This document shows, in pieces, positions 50,944 to 62,190 of a DNA stretch of 64,000 nucleotides; within the stretch, counting starts at the first letter, position 1; every line of letters starts with the position of its first letter. The notes below the pieces were generated by a model. That model was not told the DNA's origin. It made no database searches and saw nothing but the letters and a program-made list of their open reading frames with translations. Origin of the DNA: Gemmatimonadota bacterium (GTDB taxonomy: Bacteria > Gemmatimonadota > Gemmatimonadetes > Longimicrobiales > Gaopeijiaceae); NCBI GenBank assembly GCA_028875075.1, contig JAPPGF010000007.1, positions 1 to 64,000 of the forward strand, read 5' to 3'. The position numbers and the translations under genes were made by a program.

Positions 50944-51798
50944 GGAGATCGCCGTCGGCCGAGGATGAGCCCGGCCACCCCCGTCGAGCAGAGGGGCAGG
51001 GTGATCGCCAAGGTCGGGTGGCTGCGCGAGCGATTCGAGCGCTGCTGGCAGCTGCTGACGGGGTCGCGCCACGGCCCGCTTCAACAATTCGACCAAGCCG
51101 TGACTGATCGTCAGAGTCAATGCCGCGTGGACGCCAGGGCCTGCGAGCTCGGGCACAGCGCCAGGTGCGAGCCCGCCCCGTAACGGCGATCGCGACCGCC
51201 GGGTCGGTCAGGTGTGTGATCGCCCTGAAGACCGGATCGAGCCGACTGCCGCCAGCTGCAGTCGAGCTGGCGCTGAGCGAGATGACATGCAGGCGGCTTG
51301 ACGCGGCGAGCTGCTTTGTGCCTGGTCGCGGAGGGCTCCTGCCGCACCTCCAGCACCGGGCTTCCTGCGAGCGAACCCCGCGACAGCCTCATGCCAACAC
51401 GTGGCCCGGGCCGCGTAGCGGTTCACATCGGGCAGGGATCAACGCACCGGTCATCGGCGCTCCCCGTTGCGGAAAACGGTCGCGTACCGATCGATCGGCG
51501 AACCCTCCGGGCCCGTCGCGTCGGCACCTTCTCCACATCCGGACCCCTCGGTGGGAGCACACCGCGAGACCCAGCCAAGACAGGCGCCGCCGCTCAAACC
51601 CGGGCTACCCTCCCGCGGCGACAACCTCAGCGTCTGCAATTCGAACGACACCCTGACGTGACGGTGCCGGCACGACAGGAACGTCGGGGACTGGCGCCTG
51701 CCCGAAAGGCAGGCCGTCGGCCACGCTTGACTGTGGCAACGCGGATGGACCCAGCGCAGTCGATCGTTTCCGGGAACTCGGGCCCGCGCCCCCGAGGT
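50944..51798. other. 855-bp region without a recognisable gene
   Basis: Both strands are open in places, but none of the translations contains a known motif, signal peptide or ribosome site. There is no transposase, repeat or RNA signature. It may be decayed DNA following the ferritin gene. Confidence 0.4.
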
Positions 51799-52770
51799 TC
51801 ACAGGTCGTCGCCCCTCGCCCAGCAGGCGGCATCGGCCAAGCCCTGGGGAAGCGGGGAGCTGAAGTGATGCCGCCGCCCTGTGCGGGGGTGGTCGATCAC
51901 GAGCTCCGTAGCGTGCAGGAACTGGCGCGGCACGCGCCGGGCAAGTTCGAGCGCCCAGCGACGATCAGGCCCGCCCATGCCGCGCTCCCTGCTAGCCCCG
52001 TACACCACATCGCCCACGACTGGGTGTCCCAAGTGCGCGAAGTGCACTCGAATCTGGTGCGTGCGACCCGTCTCGAGCGCGACGTCCAGCAGCTCGGCCG
52101 ACCGCCAACGCTCTCGAACCCGAGCGCGAGTCACGGCCCGCCGGCCTTCCTTGACCACCGCCATGCGCCGCCGCTCGTTGGGATCACGACCGATCGGGGC
52201 ATCGATCTCCAGGTGTGACTCGCTCAGATGCCCCCATACGGCCGCCTGGTATCGCCGACGCACGTGGTGCCGGCCGAGGGCCTCCGACAAGGTGCGGTGG
52301 GCGGAGTCGTTCTTGGCCACGACCATCAGCCCCGAGGTCTCGCGGTCGAGCCGGTGCACGATGCCCGGGCGAAGGGCCCCGCCGATCCCGGAGAGGTCGT
52401 GCACGTGGTGTAATAGCGCGTTTACGAGGGTGCCGTCGGGGTGGCCCGGAGCCGGATGGACGACCATCCCAGCAGGCTTATCCACTACGACGATGTCGCG
52501 GTCCTGGTATACGATGTCGATCGGGATCGCCTGCGCCGCGGCGGCGAGCGGTTCCGGCTCAGGGAGGTCTACCGCCACACGCTGCCCCGGCTCGACCACC
52601 TCGGACTTGCGTGGTAGTCGACCGTCGAGCCGAACCCGGTCCTCGGCAAGCAGCCGCTGCACGCGCGTGCGTGACAGGTCCAGCCGGCCCGCCACGAATA
52701 CATCTACTCGCAAGCCGGCCCCCTCGGGCTCGACCTCGAACTCGGCTGTCGCAGCCTGGCGAGCGTTCAC
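51799..52770 (-). CDS. rluD: Ribosomal large subunit pseudouridine synthase (RluD family)
   Basis: 323 residues. S4 RNA-binding domain (GLRVDVFVAGRLDLSRTRVQRLL), then DIVYQDRDIVVVDKPAGMVVHPAPGH, the catalytic HRLDRETSGLMVVAKND and LETGRTHQIRVHFAHLGHPVVGD. It makes pseudouridines in helix 69 of 23S rRNA. GTG start. ileS lies 173 bp upstream; the lspA gene often found between them is absent. Confidence 0.93.
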   Translation of the reverse strand: MNARQAATAEFEVEPEGAGLRVDVFVAGRLDLSRTRVQRLLAEDRVRLDGRLPRKSEVVEPGQRVAVDLPEPEPLAAAAQAIPIDIVYQDRDIVVVDKPAGMVVHPAPGHPDGTLVNALLHHVHDLSGIGGALRPGIVHRLDRETSGLMVVAKNDSAHRTLSEALGRHHVRRRYQAAVWGHLSESHLEIDAPIGRDPNERRRMAVVKEGRRAVTRARVRERWRSAELLDVALETGRTHQIRVHFAHLGHPVVGDVVYGASRERGMGGPDRRWALELARRVPRQFLHATELVIDHPRTGRRHHFSSPLPQGLADAACWARGDDL

Positions 52771-52942
52771 GCGGTCGAGACGCCTCGCTGTGCGCCCGGA
52801 TTCGTTCGCTCTGACTGATACGCCCCTGACAACCGACCGCCGGGCGAGATAGCACGTAGCGCCAGCGGCTGACTCGCAATCGGGGCTTCCCCCGCCTCGC
52901 CTGTTGTCCCTCCCCCCTGTTCGGGGGGATAGTCATACTCCG

Positions 52943-55900
52943 TCAACCGCCACGTGCCCCGTGCTCAGGCTTCATCCCTCGTCCTTCAGACTTCGCCGAG
53001 TTCGGGCTCATCTCAGGGTCGGAGGAGACTCCTCCTTGGCCAAACGCCACGCTGTCCGCAACGACCGCCACGGTGACCGGGGTCCCGTCGCCGAGCGTGC
53101 CGGAGAATCCCGCACGCACGGCGTCGAAAGCGATTTCGCGCGCCAACGTCTCCTCCGAGACATATCGCTCGTGGGCGCGAACCGCCGCAATGACATGCCC
53201 CGGCGCCGCTACCGTGAGCAAGATCCGGTCCGAGACATCGAATCCGGCGTCCCGGCGGGCCTGCTGGACCACCCGGACTAGGTCTCGAGCTAGGCCTTCC
53301 GCGGCGAGTTCAGGTGTCACGGTAGTATCCAGCACGACCAACCCCGAGCCGGCTGGCAGCTCAGCCGAAGCTGCGGGGTCGCGGGCGACGAGGCGCCGCT
53401 CGAACTCCGTCTCGAGGAGCTCGACGCCCGCCGCCACGACTTGGCCCTCGAGATTCATGGTCCATTCACCTGCCTTCACGGCGCGGATGACCGCCTGGAC
53501 GTTCTTGCCTAGTCTGGGCCCGGCCGCCCGGGCGTTCACGGCCACCTCGAAGCGCCCGTGCGAGGCCACGTCGGTCGTAAGCTCCAACTCCTTCACGTTC
53601 ACCTCGTCCTTGATAATGTCGGCGAAGGATGCCAGTCGTCGCGCGTCCTCGGCGGCTACCAGCAATCGCCGGAGCGGCAGCCGAACGCGGAGTCGGCGGC
53701 TCGTTCGCAGCGCGAGGGCGGAGGAGCACACCTGCCGCACGCGGTCCATCGATTCTACTAGCGCCGGGTCGCTTGTTGCTTCGTCCGACGCCGGCCAGTC
53801 CTCAAGGTGTACGGACCGCCCGCCTGTGAGCCCCCTCCAGACCGCTTCGGTCGTGAGCGGCAGGATCGGAGCCGCCACCCGACACGAGATCTCAAGCACC
53901 GTGTGCAGTGTGTCTATGGCGTCCCGGTCGCCGGCCCAGAAGCGATCACGGGAGCGGCGCACATACCAGTTGGTCAGTACCTCGAGGAACTCGCGTACGG
54001 AAGCCGACGCACCCGCCAAGTCATAGGCGTCCATCTGGGCCCTGACGTTGGCCAGCAGCTCGTTGAGCTTGGCCAGTATGTAGCGATCTAGGAGGTGTGC
54101 CGAGTCGGTACGCTCGCTTCCTTCGATTCCTTCGGCATTGGCGTAGAGCGTCAGGAAGTAGTACGAGTTCCAGAGCGGCAGCAATGCCTGCCGCACGCCG
54201 TTGCGGATGCCCTGGCCGGTGACGATCAAGTCGCCTCCCCTCAGGATGGGACTCCCCATCAAGAACCACCGCATGGCGTCCGACCCATCACGCTCAAAGA
54301 CTTCCCGTACGTCCGGGTAGTTTTGCCGCGACTTTGACATTTTCTGGCCATCGTCGCCGAGCACGATGCCGTGTGCGAGGCACGTCCGGAACGCGGGCCG
54401 GTCGAAGAGCGCGGCCGCAAGCACGTGAAGCGTGTAGAACCACCCACGCGTCTGACCGTTGTACTCGACGATGAAGTCACCCGGATAGTGATGCTCGAAC
54501 CACTCCGCGTTCTCGAACGGATAGTGGACCTGGGCGAAAGGCATCGAGCCCGACTCGAACCAGCAGTCGAGCACCTCGGGTACGCGCCTCATCGTGGAGC
54601 GCCCCGTGGGGTCGTCAGGGTTCGGCCGCGTGAGTTGGTCGATACGGGGCCGGTGTAGGTCGTCAGGACGAACGCCGAAGTCGCGGTGAAGCTCGTCCAG
54701 AGAGCCGTACACGTCGACGCGGGGGTAGGCGGGATCGTCGGACACCCAGACCGGGATAGGCGATCCCCAGTAACGATTGCGCGAGATAGACCAGTCACGG
54801 GCGTTCTCCAGCCACTTGCCGAACTGGCCGTCACCGATGTGCTCGGGTACCCAGCGGATCTGCCGATTGAGCTCGACCATCCGGTCGCGTAGACGTGAGA
54901 CCGCGACGAACCACGAGCTCACGGCCCGCTGAAGCAGGGGATTGTCGCAACGCCAGCAATGCGGATAGGCGTGGGTGTAGGTCTCGTGGCGCAGTACGAC
55001 CCCCTCGGCCTTGAGATCCCTTATGATCGCTCTATTGGCTTCGAAGACCTGCAGTCCCCGGTAAGGCGGAACCTGCTCGTCAAACTCGCCACGAGAATCG
55101 ACCGGCGAGAACAGACCGATACCTGCGGCCTCCGCAACGGCCTTGTCGTCCTCGCCGTACGCAGGCGCCATATGAACAATCCCGGTGCCGTCTTCGGTCG
55201 TGACGAAGTCGGCCGGCAGAATCCGATGTGCCGGCTCCTGCCGTCCCGCGAGGAAACGGAATATGGGTTGGTAGCTGGTGCCCACGAGCTGGCTGCCGGT
55301 TAGCCGAGTGACTAGGCGTGGACTTTCTCCCAGCTCGGGCGCGTACGACGACAAGCGCGCCTCGGCCAGCACGAACCGCCGCCCCCTCAGGTGCTCCGGG
55401 GCCTCGGCCCCGGCGTCGACGACCACGTAGGTCACGTCCGGATGTACGGCCGCGGCCAAGTTCGACGGGAGCGTCCACGGAGTCGTGGTCCAGACCAGGG
55501 CTTCCGCTCCATGGAGCGCTGCGAGATCGGACCGAAGCTTCAGGCCCACCGTCAACGCCGGGTCCTGTCGATCCCGATAGACATCGTCCATCTTCGTCTC
55601 GGTGTTCGACAGAGGTGTCTCGCAGCGCCAGCAGTACCACAGGACGCGGAAGCCTTCATACACGAGGCCTTTGTCCCAAAGCCTCTTGAAAGCCCAAAGG
55701 ACGCTCTCCATGTAGTCCAGGTCGAGGGTCTTGTAGTCGTTGGTGAAATCCACCCACCTGGCCTGTCGCGTTACGTAGCTCTCCCACTCGCTCGTGTAGC
55801 GGAGGACCGAGGTCCGGCAAGCTTCGTTGAAGCGGGCCACCCCCATCTCCTCGATCTCTACCTTGTGCGAGATCCCGAGCTGGTTCTCGGCCTCGAACTC

Positions 55901-56224
55901 GGCCGGGAGGCCGTGGCAGTCCCACCCGAAGCGACGCTCCACCCTGCGGCCACGCATGGTCTGATAGCGAGGGACCACATCCTTCGCGTAGCCGGTCAGG
56001 AGATGGCCGTAGTGCGGCAGCCCGTTGGCGAAGGGAGGGCCGTCATAGAACACGAACTCGTTGGAGCCGCTGGGGCCCGTCTCGCGGGCATCGACGCTCG
56101 CCCCGAAAGTCCCGTCGGCCTCCCAGTAGGCAAGGACTTCCCGTTCGAGATCGGGAAACGACGGCCGGGGCGGGACGGGCTCGGTGTCGCCAGACCCGCC
56201 GAAGCGAGCCCTCGGGTATGGCAC
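52943..56224 (-). CDS. ileS: Isoleucyl-tRNA synthetase, type 2
   Basis: 1093 residues. HIGH region [34 protein letters not shown], an editing domain with [22 protein letters not shown] in [15 protein letters not shown] and a long C-terminal domain. GLPHYGHLL and [19 protein letters not shown] are characteristic of the eukaryote-like IleRS2 form, which is commonly less sensitive to mupirocin. The GTG at 56224 has GAGGAGAAGG upstream; the open extension to 56371 is not conserved sequence. Confidence 0.95.
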   Translation of the reverse strand: MPYPRARFGGSGDTEPVPPRPSFPDLEREVLAYWEADGTFGASVDARETGPSGSNEFVFYDGPPFANGLPHYGHLLTGYAKDVVPRYQTMRGRRVERRFGWDCHGLPAEFEAENQLGISHKVEIEEMGVARFNEACRTSVLRYTSEWESYVTRQARWVDFTNDYKTLDLDYMESVLWAFKRLWDKGLVYEGFRVLWYCWRCETPLSNTETKMDDVYRDRQDPALTVGLKLRSDLAALHGAEALVWTTTPWTLPSNLAAAVHPDVTYVVVDAGAEAPEHLRGRRFVLAEARLSSYAPELGESPRLVTRLTGSQLVGTSYQPIFRFLAGRQEPAHRILPADFVTTEDGTGIVHMAPAYGEDDKAVAEAAGIGLFSPVDSRGEFDEQVPPYRGLQVFEANRAIIRDLKAEGVVLRHETYTHAYPHCWRCDNPLLQRAVSSWFVAVSRLRDRMVELNRQIRWVPEHIGDGQFGKWLENARDWSISRNRYWGSPIPVWVSDDPAYPRVDVYGSLDELHRDFGVRPDDLHRPRIDQLTRPNPDDPTGRSTMRRVPEVLDCWFESGSMPFAQVHYPFENAEWFEHHYPGDFIVEYNGQTRGWFYTLHVLAAALFDRPAFRTCLAHGIVLGDDGQKMSKSRQNYPDVREVFERDGSDAMRWFLMGSPILRGGDLIVTGQGIRNGVRQALLPLWNSYYFLTLYANAEGIEGSERTDSAHLLDRYILAKLNELLANVRAQMDAYDLAGASASVREFLEVLTNWYVRRSRDRFWAGDRDAIDTLHTVLEISCRVAAPILPLTTEAVWRGLTGGRSVHLEDWPASDEATSDPALVESMDRVRQVCSSALALRTSRRLRVRLPLRRLLVAAEDARRLASFADIIKDEVNVKELELTTDVASHGRFEVAVNARAAGPRLGKNVQAVIRAVKAGEWTMNLEGQVVAAGVELLETEFERRLVARDPAASAELPAGSGLVVLDTTVTPELAAEGLARDLVRVVQQARRDAGFDVSDRILLTVAAPGHVIAAVRAHERYVSEETLAREIAFDAVRAGFSGTLGDGTPVTVAVVADSVAFGQGGVSSDPEMSPNSAKSEGRGMKPEHGARGG

Positions 56225-56540
56225 TTTGCCTTCTCCTCGCGGTTCGTCTCGGTGCTCGGGCGCGGGCTGCAACCGCGCCTCCAGGCGGGGACGACGCGCA
56301 CGGCCCCCCGCACGCTCCGCGTTACCACCCCGTTTGTCACGCGTCCTCGACGAGGTCGGGACACGGACCACTCGTTCGCGCGGCTGTGTCGGGCCGCACC
56401 CGCCGGTTCTACTAAGGTCCGCGAGGGACCGGTTCTTCCGGACGGCTCCCCGGTGATGGCCGGATCGACGCCGGGCGACGGCCGACGCCGTCGCTCAACT
56501 CCGACTCCGCACCTATTCTAACGCCTTCCGGTACGGGCGG
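56225..56540 (-). other. Leader region of ileS
   Basis: 316 bp between the nucleoside-phosphorylase-like gene and ileS. It contains a short hairpin, GGTCC/GGACC around a 5-nt loop (56417-56431). No T-box core sequence is present. No gene is seen. Confidence 0.35.
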
Positions 56541-57368
56541 TCACCCGATCCGGGCGGCCATCTCCCGCAGAACGGAGACCGTGTCCGCAACCGCCCGCCC
56601 CCCCGCGGCTCCGTCCCTCGGCGCCACGCGATCGTCCGAGAGCCGGAATTCCGTGACGGCAAGCAGCGCGAGCGACCGCATCCCCATGTGCCGGGCAACG
56701 ATCACTTCCGGCACCGTCGCGCTGGATACCAGGTCCGCCCCTGCATCACGGAGCGCACTGCAGTTCGCAGGAGTGGCGAGGTCTAGAGACGGGATTGCCG
56801 CCAGCACGCCTCCGCCCGTGGCAATGCCCCGGCGCGCCGCGACCTCGCGACCCATCGCACGGAGGGCCGCGTCATACGCCCCGGTCATGTCGGCAAAGCG
56901 CGGTCCCAGTGCGTCCAGGTTAGGACCGACCAGCGGGTTGGCGCCCAACAGGTTCAGATGGTCGTCCACCAGAGCGAGCGACGTGCCCCCGGCAGGTGTG
57001 AGTGCGACCGCGTCGCCCGCCACAAACAGGACGTCAGCACCGAGCAGCCCCGCGAGTCGCACTGGAAAACCGCGTGCGCGGACGTTAGGAACCCGCGCCC
57101 GCCCGGTCGCTTCCGGGACTCTCCAGGCCACGACCGCCGTGTTCGCCAACATCCCCAGCACAAGGTCGTCGGTGCAATCCAGAGGAAACACGTCCGGGAG
57201 GCGATCGGCGGGCACCACCGAGGAGACGGCCATGATCTCGGCCGGTTTCGGCAAAGCGGGGCTCAGAGCCAGTGCGAGCCGAGGGGCGAGCCCGGTGTGG
57301 GCGCGCACGACTTGTCGAATCGCGTAGAGGCGCTCCATCACCACGGAAGGCAGCTCGTCCTGGATCAT
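56541..57368 (-). CDS. Divergent purine nucleoside phosphorylase-like protein
   Basis: About 275 residues. The C-terminal half is clearly PNP (punA/deoD type): DDHLNLLGANPLVGPNLDALG, FADMTGAYDAALRAMG, then TVPEVIVARHMGMRSLAL. The N-terminal half has lost the usual phosphate loop (SGLG), the VEGH/GRxHxYEG segment and TNAAGG, replaced by LALSPALP, DCTDDLVLG and VAGDAVALTPAGG. The fold is kept but phosphorolysis may not be. The ATG at 57368 gives the family length. Confidence 0.75.
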   Translation of the reverse strand: MIQDELPSVVMERLYAIRQVVRAHTGLAPRLALALSPALPKPAEIMAVSSVVPADRLPDVFPLDCTDDLVLGMLANTAVVAWRVPEATGRARVPNVRARGFPVRLAGLLGADVLFVAGDAVALTPAGGTSLALVDDHLNLLGANPLVGPNLDALGPRFADMTGAYDAALRAMGREVAARRGIATGGGVLAAIPSLDLATPANCSALRDAGADLVSSATVPEVIVARHMGMRSLALLAVTEFRLSDDRVAPRDGAAGGRAVADTVSVLREMAARIG

Positions 57369-57606
57369 GGGTCGGGAACTAGGATCCTCTCGCGTGGACA
57401 GCCGGGACGAAACTGTCGTCTCTCGACTCGGTACTCGCTTGCGCCGGACCGGGAACACCTACACCCGCAACTGAGACGCCGCCTGCGCGGTTTCGGCGCC
57501 GCCTTCTGCGGCGGTACTCGTGGCTGAGGACGGCCTTCCGCGAGTCGCCGCATCGCTTGGGGACATCCAGACGGATCAAGTCGATCACCGTCGATCTCTC
57601 GAGCGG

Positions 57607-58326
57607 CTAGCCGCGTTCTCCGAACAACGCGGTGCCGATCCGTACCATCGTGCTCCCCTCACGCACCGCAGCCGCCAAGTCATTCGTCATCCCCATCGAC
57701 AGCTCGCCACCTACGCGTTCGTCGGCAGACACGAGACGGTCGCGTAGCTCTCGCAGTCGCGCGAACGTCGAGGCCAGCACCGTCTGGTCGTTCGTGAGCG
57801 GTGCCATCGTCATCAGTCCCTCGACTCGGAGTCCGGAGAGCTCCGCTATCCGCAGCACCTCCTCCTCAGCACTGGCTGCGGGCAGCCCGTACTTGGCCGC
57901 CTCGCCCGAAGTGTTCACCTGCGCCAGCACGCGAGCCGAGGACCCGGCCTCTCGGGCTATTCGTGCCATCCGCTCGGCAAGCCTCACGGAATCGACCGAA
58001 TGCACCATATCCGCGAGTTCCACGGCACTCCTGGCCTTGCGACTCTGCAGGTGACCGACCAAGTGCCAGCGCACTGCGGTGCTCGCGCTCGGGCCCACCG
58101 CTGGGAGCTCCGCAACCTTTGCGGCGAGCTCCTCGACTCGGTTCTCTCCCAGATCCGAGAGTCCGGCGGCCAGTGCCGCGCGGAGCGCCGCGAGCGGATG
58201 ACCCTTGGTCACAGCGATGAGGCGCACCGTCTCGGGATCGCGGCCCACGCTGCTCGCGGCTCCGGCGATGGCGTCGCGGACCCGCGGGAGCGTGGAGAGC
58301 AAGAGCTCCGAATAGGCTACCGACAC
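57607..58326 (-). CDS. YggS/PROSC family pyridoxal-phosphate homeostasis protein
   Basis: About 239 residues, PLP bound by Lys in LIAVTKGHPLAALRAA, followed by LSDLGENRVEELAAK, WHLVGHLQSRKAR, VNTSGEAAKYGL, VEGLMTMAPL and the C-terminal SMGMTNDLAAAVREGSTMVRIGTALFG. Known to keep PLP and amino-acid pools balanced. GTG at 58326 is preferred over an upstream TTG. Confidence 0.92.
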   Translation of the reverse strand: MSVAYSELLLSTLPRVRDAIAGAASSVGRDPETVRLIAVTKGHPLAALRAALAAGLSDLGENRVEELAAKVAELPAVGPSASTAVRWHLVGHLQSRKARSAVELADMVHSVDSVRLAERMARIAREAGSSARVLAQVNTSGEAAKYGLPAASAEEEVLRIAELSGLRVEGLMTMAPLTNDQTVLASTFARLRELRDRLVSADERVGGELSMGMTNDLAAAVREGSTMVRIGTALFGERG

Positions 58327-58493
58327 TGGCGACCTAGGAGGAGGGGGACTGCGCGTGAGCACGGCATCGTGGCGCAAGCCACGTGCCGAGCCCCGCCCGG
58401 CTACCGGATCGGCAAGTGGCCGAAGGCGCGGATTCGCGACACCGCCCGCGACTCCGGGCCATTATGTCAGCGTTCCGGTCTTGACGCGCCTTC

Positions 58494-59291
58494 TCAACGC
58501 GCGGATAGCGCGACGCCGCTGCGCGACTCGGCTAAGCCCCCGCTCAGGACTGCCCGCAAGCGATCTTCGTCGACGCCCGGCTCCAGCCGGCCCGCACGAA
58601 CTACAGACACCTGCCCGGTCTCCTCGCTTACGACGACGACCACTGCGTCGGTCTCCTCGGACAGCCCCACGGCGGCACGGTGACGTGTGCCCAGGCTCTT
58701 GTCGGACAGTTTGTACTGCGAGAGCGGGAGAATCGTGCCCGCTGCCTTGATGTGGTCACCCTGGATGATCACGGCCCCGTCGTGGAGCGGTGAGTAGGGC
58801 GTGAAGATCGTCGTCAGCATCTCGGACGACACGCGCGCGTCGATCTTGCTTCCGGTGCTGGCGTACTCATCGAGTCCGACCCCCTGTTCGATCACGATGA
58901 TCGCACCGACCTTGGAGCGCGCAAGCTGTTTGATCGCTTCCACGATCTCGTCCACGACGGCGCTTTCCTCAAGGGAGGTGAAGACGCGGAACATACGGCT
59001 CTGACCTAGGCGGGCGAGCGCCGACCGGACCTCCGGCTGGAACACGACGAGGGCTGCTATCACGCCGTACTGGAACAAGTAGGCGAGCAGCGTACGGATC
59101 AGCACCAGCTCGAGATTCCGGGCCAGCGCGTAGATCAACGCGAGCAGGAAGATGCCGAGCAGCATCTGCATCGCCCGGGTGCGCTGGATCAGCAAGAGCA
59201 GGCGGTAGAACAAGACCGAGGCGATGGCGATCTCGAACACGTCCGCCCACCCGGGGCGAAGGAAACGGAGCTGCTCCAAGATTGCGTCCAT
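58494..59291 (-). CDS. cdaA: Diadenylate cyclase CdaA
   Basis: 265 residues, membrane c-di-AMP synthase. Three N-terminal transmembrane helices (VFEIAIASVLFYRLLLLI, MLLGIFLLALIYALARN, TLLAYLFQYGVIAALVVF), then the DAC domain with LHDGAVII (DGA motif) and GTRHRAAVGLSEETDA (RHR motif). It starts one base inside the folP stop (TAATG). c-di-AMP controls K+ and osmolyte balance; no target riboswitch was seen in the window. Confidence 0.95.
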   Translation of the reverse strand: MDAILEQLRFLRPGWADVFEIAIASVLFYRLLLLIQRTRAMQMLLGIFLLALIYALARNLELVLIRTLLAYLFQYGVIAALVVFQPEVRSALARLGQSRMFRVFTSLEESAVVDEIVEAIKQLARSKVGAIIVIEQGVGLDEYASTGSKIDARVSSEMLTTIFTPYSPLHDGAVIIQGDHIKAAGTILPLSQYKLSDKSLGTRHRAAVGLSEETDAVVVVVSEETGQVSVVRAGRLEPGVDEDRLRAVLSGGLAESRSGVALSAR

Positions 59292-60199
59292 TACGGCGTT
59301 GGGGCGACGGTCGCCGGAACGCCGAGACGCTCGGGGAGGACCTCTCCCGCTATCGCCTCGGCCACGCGCAAGGCCTCTACCGCGACGCCCACGTCGTGCA
59401 CGCGGAAGATGCTGGCACCGGCGAAGTAAGCCGCCACGCAGGCCGCCGCCGTGCCGACGACTCGCTGGGCGGGCGGCACCTTCAGGATGTGGCCCAGGAA
59501 GCTCTTGCGGCTTGGGCCCACGAGCACCGGCCGCCCGAGTTCGGCCAGGACCTCAAGCCGGTGAAGCAACACGAGACTCTGTTCAGCGGTCTTGGCGAAG
59601 CCGATCCCTGGGTCGACGACGATGGCATCGTCGGCCACTCCCGCTCGCCTCGCCGATTCGACTGCAACACGGAGCTCGTTCTGCACGTCGGCTGCGACGT
59701 CGTCGTAGTGGGCGTGCTGCATCATGGTCGCCGGCTCACCGCGCATGTGCATGAGCACGAGCCCGGCTCTTCCCTCGGCCACGACTCCGCCGATCGCCGG
59801 ATCGTGCGTCAGGCCGCTCACGTCGTTGACGATCACGGCACCTGCCGCGAGGGCCGCGCGCGCCACCGCCGCCTTACGAGTGTCGACAGAGACGGGTACG
59901 GACAGTTCACCCGTGAGCGCTTTGACGACCGGCAGAACGCGGCGGATCTCCTCGGCCTCCGGCACCGGATCGGCTCCCGGTCGTGTCGACTCTCCGCCGA
60001 CATCGAGGAGTGCCGCGCCGGCCTCGACCATGGCACGGGCGCGGTCGAGTGCTAGCGACGGATCGCCCGCCAACTCGCCCCCGTCCGAAAAGGAGTCCGG
60101 CGTGACGTTCAGAATGCCCATGACCAGGGGGCGCGAAGTGTCGAGGCTCGTTCCGCCGGCGAGGCGCCAGAGGGGCGCGTCCCGCCGAACCGGGATCAA
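59291..60199 (-). CDS. folP: Dihydropteroate synthase
   Basis: 302 residues. LVMGILNVTPDSFSDGGEL, LLDVGGESTRPGADPV, VSVDTRKAAVARAAL, VIVNDVSGLTHDPA, LMHMRGEPATM and GPSRKSFLG are the pterin- and pABA-site motifs. A TTG start overlaps the ftsH stop (TTGA). The target of sulfonamides; no resistance insertion is visible. Confidence 0.95.
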   Translation of the reverse strand: MIPVRRDAPLWRLAGGTSLDTSRPLVMGILNVTPDSFSDGGELAGDPSLALDRARAMVEAGAALLDVGGESTRPGADPVPEAEEIRRVLPVVKALTGELSVPVSVDTRKAAVARAALAAGAVIVNDVSGLTHDPAIGGVVAEGRAGLVLMHMRGEPATMMQHAHYDDVAADVQNELRVAVESARRAGVADDAIVVDPGIGFAKTAEQSLVLLHRLEVLAELGRPVLVGPSRKSFLGHILKVPPAQRVVGTAAACVAAYFAGASIFRVHDVGVAVEALRVAEAIAGEVLPERLGVPATVAPTP

Positions 60200-62190
60200 C
60201 GTGCAGGATCCACCTCGGGGCCGCCTGTGAGCGGACCCAGTGGGACTCCGGCCTCGACCTGGACCCGCGGCCGCTCCGGCGGCTGCGGCGGCGCCAGCGG
60301 CTGCGGCTCGGGGACCTGGAGGGGCGGCAGCTCCTTCCCTTCCGCAATCAGCTGTATCTCTTCGCGGTCGAGCGTCTCACGGTCGAGCAACGCCTGCGCG
60401 ATGCCCTCCAGCAAATCCCGGTTCTGCTCGATCACCGTGCGAGCCCGGCTGTGTGCTTCGTCCAGCAGGCGCTTGATTTCCTGGTCCACGAGCTGTGACG
60501 TATGTTCGCTCACGTCCCGCCGCTGGCTGAGTTCCCGACCCAGGAACACCTCGTGTTCACCCTCCCCTACTGCCATCAAGCCCACCTTTTCGCTCATCCC
60601 GAAGCAGGTCACCATGCGGCGTGCAGTCCCCGTCGCCTGCTCGATGTCGCTTCCAGCGCCAGTCGTGATCCGCTCCGGACCGAAGATCAGCTCTTCGGCG
60701 ACGCGGCCGCCGAACATCATGGTAAGCTTCCCCTCGAGCCACTCCTTCGTATGGGTATGCCGGTCTTCCTCGGGCAAGCTGCTGACGAGCCCGAGCGCGC
60801 GGCCGCGCGGCACGATCGTTATCTTGTGGACCGGATCCAGACCCGGAACCCGCAGCCCGATCACGGCGTGGCCAGCCTCGTGGTACGCCGTCAGGCGCCG
60901 CTCCTTGTCCGTGAGCACGAGACTCCTGCGCTCCGTGCCCAGCATGATCTTGTCCTTGGCGCGCTCGAAGTCGTCCATATCCACGCGATCGGCGCCTCGG
61001 CGGGCGGCAAGCAGTGCGGCTTCGTTACAGATGTTGGCCAAGTCAGCTCCCGAGAGGCCAGGGGTCCCCCGCGCGACGATGCCGAGTTCAACGCCCTCGT
61101 CGAGCGGCAGCTTCCGGGCGTGCACGCGGAGGATGGCCTCCCGACCTTTGACATCGGGCGCATCGACCACGACCTGACGGTCAAAGCGTCCGGGCCGCAG
61201 TAGGGCCGGATCCAGCACGTCGGGACGATTCGTAGCCGCGATCAGAATCACGCCCTCGTTGGGTTCAAAGCCGTCCATCTCAACCAAGAGCGCATTCAGG
61301 GTCTGCTCGCGCTCGTCGTGCCCTCCGCCGAGACCGGCACCGCGATGGCGTCCCACAGCGTCGATCTCGTCGACGAAGATGATGCACGGTGCATGAGCCT
61401 TGCCTTGCTCGAAGAGATCACGCACGCGTGATGCGCCCACGCCCACGAACATCTCGACGAAGTCGGAGCCTGACATTTGGAAGAAGGGCCGGCCCGCTTC
61501 GCCGGCCACAGCGCGCGCGAGCAGCGTCTTCCCCGTCCCAGGCGACCCGACGAGCAGCACGCCCTTGGGCAGTCGCCCCCCGAGACGCGCGAACTTCTGC
61601 GGGTCCTTGAGGAACTCGATGATCTCTTGGAGCTCTTCCTTGGCCTCGTCCGCTCCGGCGACATCGGCGAACGTCACCTTGGGCGTATCCGGGCTGATCA
61701 GCTTGGCCTTGGAACGACCGAACTGGAACGCTCGGTTGCCGCCGCTCTGCATGGTCCGGAAGATCCAGATCCAAAAGCCTATGAACAGCAACCAGGGAAG
61801 CGCACCCAACAGGATCGAGCCCCAGCCCGCCTCCTCACGCCGCCCTTCCATCACCACACCTTGGGCGAGCATCTGATCCTCAAGCTCGGGAGAAAGCTCT
61901 CCCGGCAGGATGGTCTCGAAAGCCGCGATCTCCCGATTGTTGCGTGTCACCGGCGAGCGCAGCTCCCCGGTGACACGCCGCAGATCGATGACCGTCACCC
62001 GCTCGATGTTGTCGTTCTCAAGCTGCTCGCGGAACTCCGTGTAGGTGAAGTCCGTGGACGGATCCTCTTGGGCGCGCAGCCAATTCAGGACGAACAACAC
62101 CATGAGCATGATGATCGCCCAGAGGGCACCGGTCCTGGAGTAGCCCCTCCAGCGTCCCGGATCGTTCCGCGGAGATTCCGGATCAGCCAT
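60196..62190 (-). CDS. ftsH: ATP-dependent zinc metalloprotease FtsH
   Basis: 664 residues. Two transmembrane helices ([17 protein letters not shown] and [21 protein letters not shown]) around a periplasmic domain, then the AAA+ module with Walker [21 protein letters not shown], Walker [12 protein letters not shown], the pore [13 protein letters not shown], and the zinc site [10 protein letters not shown]. Pro-rich C-terminal tail. It degrades membrane and regulatory proteins. Order tilS-hpt-ftsH-folP-cdaA is conserved in part in many phyla. Confidence 0.97.
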   Translation of the reverse strand: MADPESPRNDPGRWRGYSRTGALWAIIMLMVLFVLNWLRAQEDPSTDFTYTEFREQLENDNIERVTVIDLRRVTGELRSPVTRNNREIAAFETILPGELSPELEDQMLAQGVVMEGRREEAGWGSILLGALPWLLFIGFWIWIFRTMQSGGNRAFQFGRSKAKLISPDTPKVTFADVAGADEAKEELQEIIEFLKDPQKFARLGGRLPKGVLLVGSPGTGKTLLARAVAGEAGRPFFQMSGSDFVEMFVGVGASRVRDLFEQGKAHAPCIIFVDEIDAVGRHRGAGLGGGHDEREQTLNALLVEMDGFEPNEGVILIAATNRPDVLDPALLRPGRFDRQVVVDAPDVKGREAILRVHARKLPLDEGVELGIVARGTPGLSGADLANICNEAALLAARRGADRVDMDDFERAKDKIMLGTERRSLVLTDKERRLTAYHEAGHAVIGLRVPGLDPVHKITIVPRGRALGLVSSLPEEDRHTHTKEWLEGKLTMMFGGRVAEELIFGPERITTGAGSDIEQATGTARRMVTCFGMSEKVGLMAVGEGEHEVFLGRELSQRRDVSEHTSQLVDQEIKRLLDEAHSRARTVIEQNRDLLEGIAQALLDRETLDREEIQLIAEGKELPPLQVPEPQPLAPPQPPERPRVQVEAGVPLGPLTGGPEVDPAR

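Noticed and set aside
51298-52218. A 306-codon plus-strand frame crossing the empty region and rluD.
   Set aside because: More than a third overlaps rluD antisense and the rest lacks recognisable features.
55391-56521. A 376-codon plus-strand open frame antisense to ileS.
   Set aside because: The ileS frame has all synthetase motifs; the antisense translation has none and no ribosome site.
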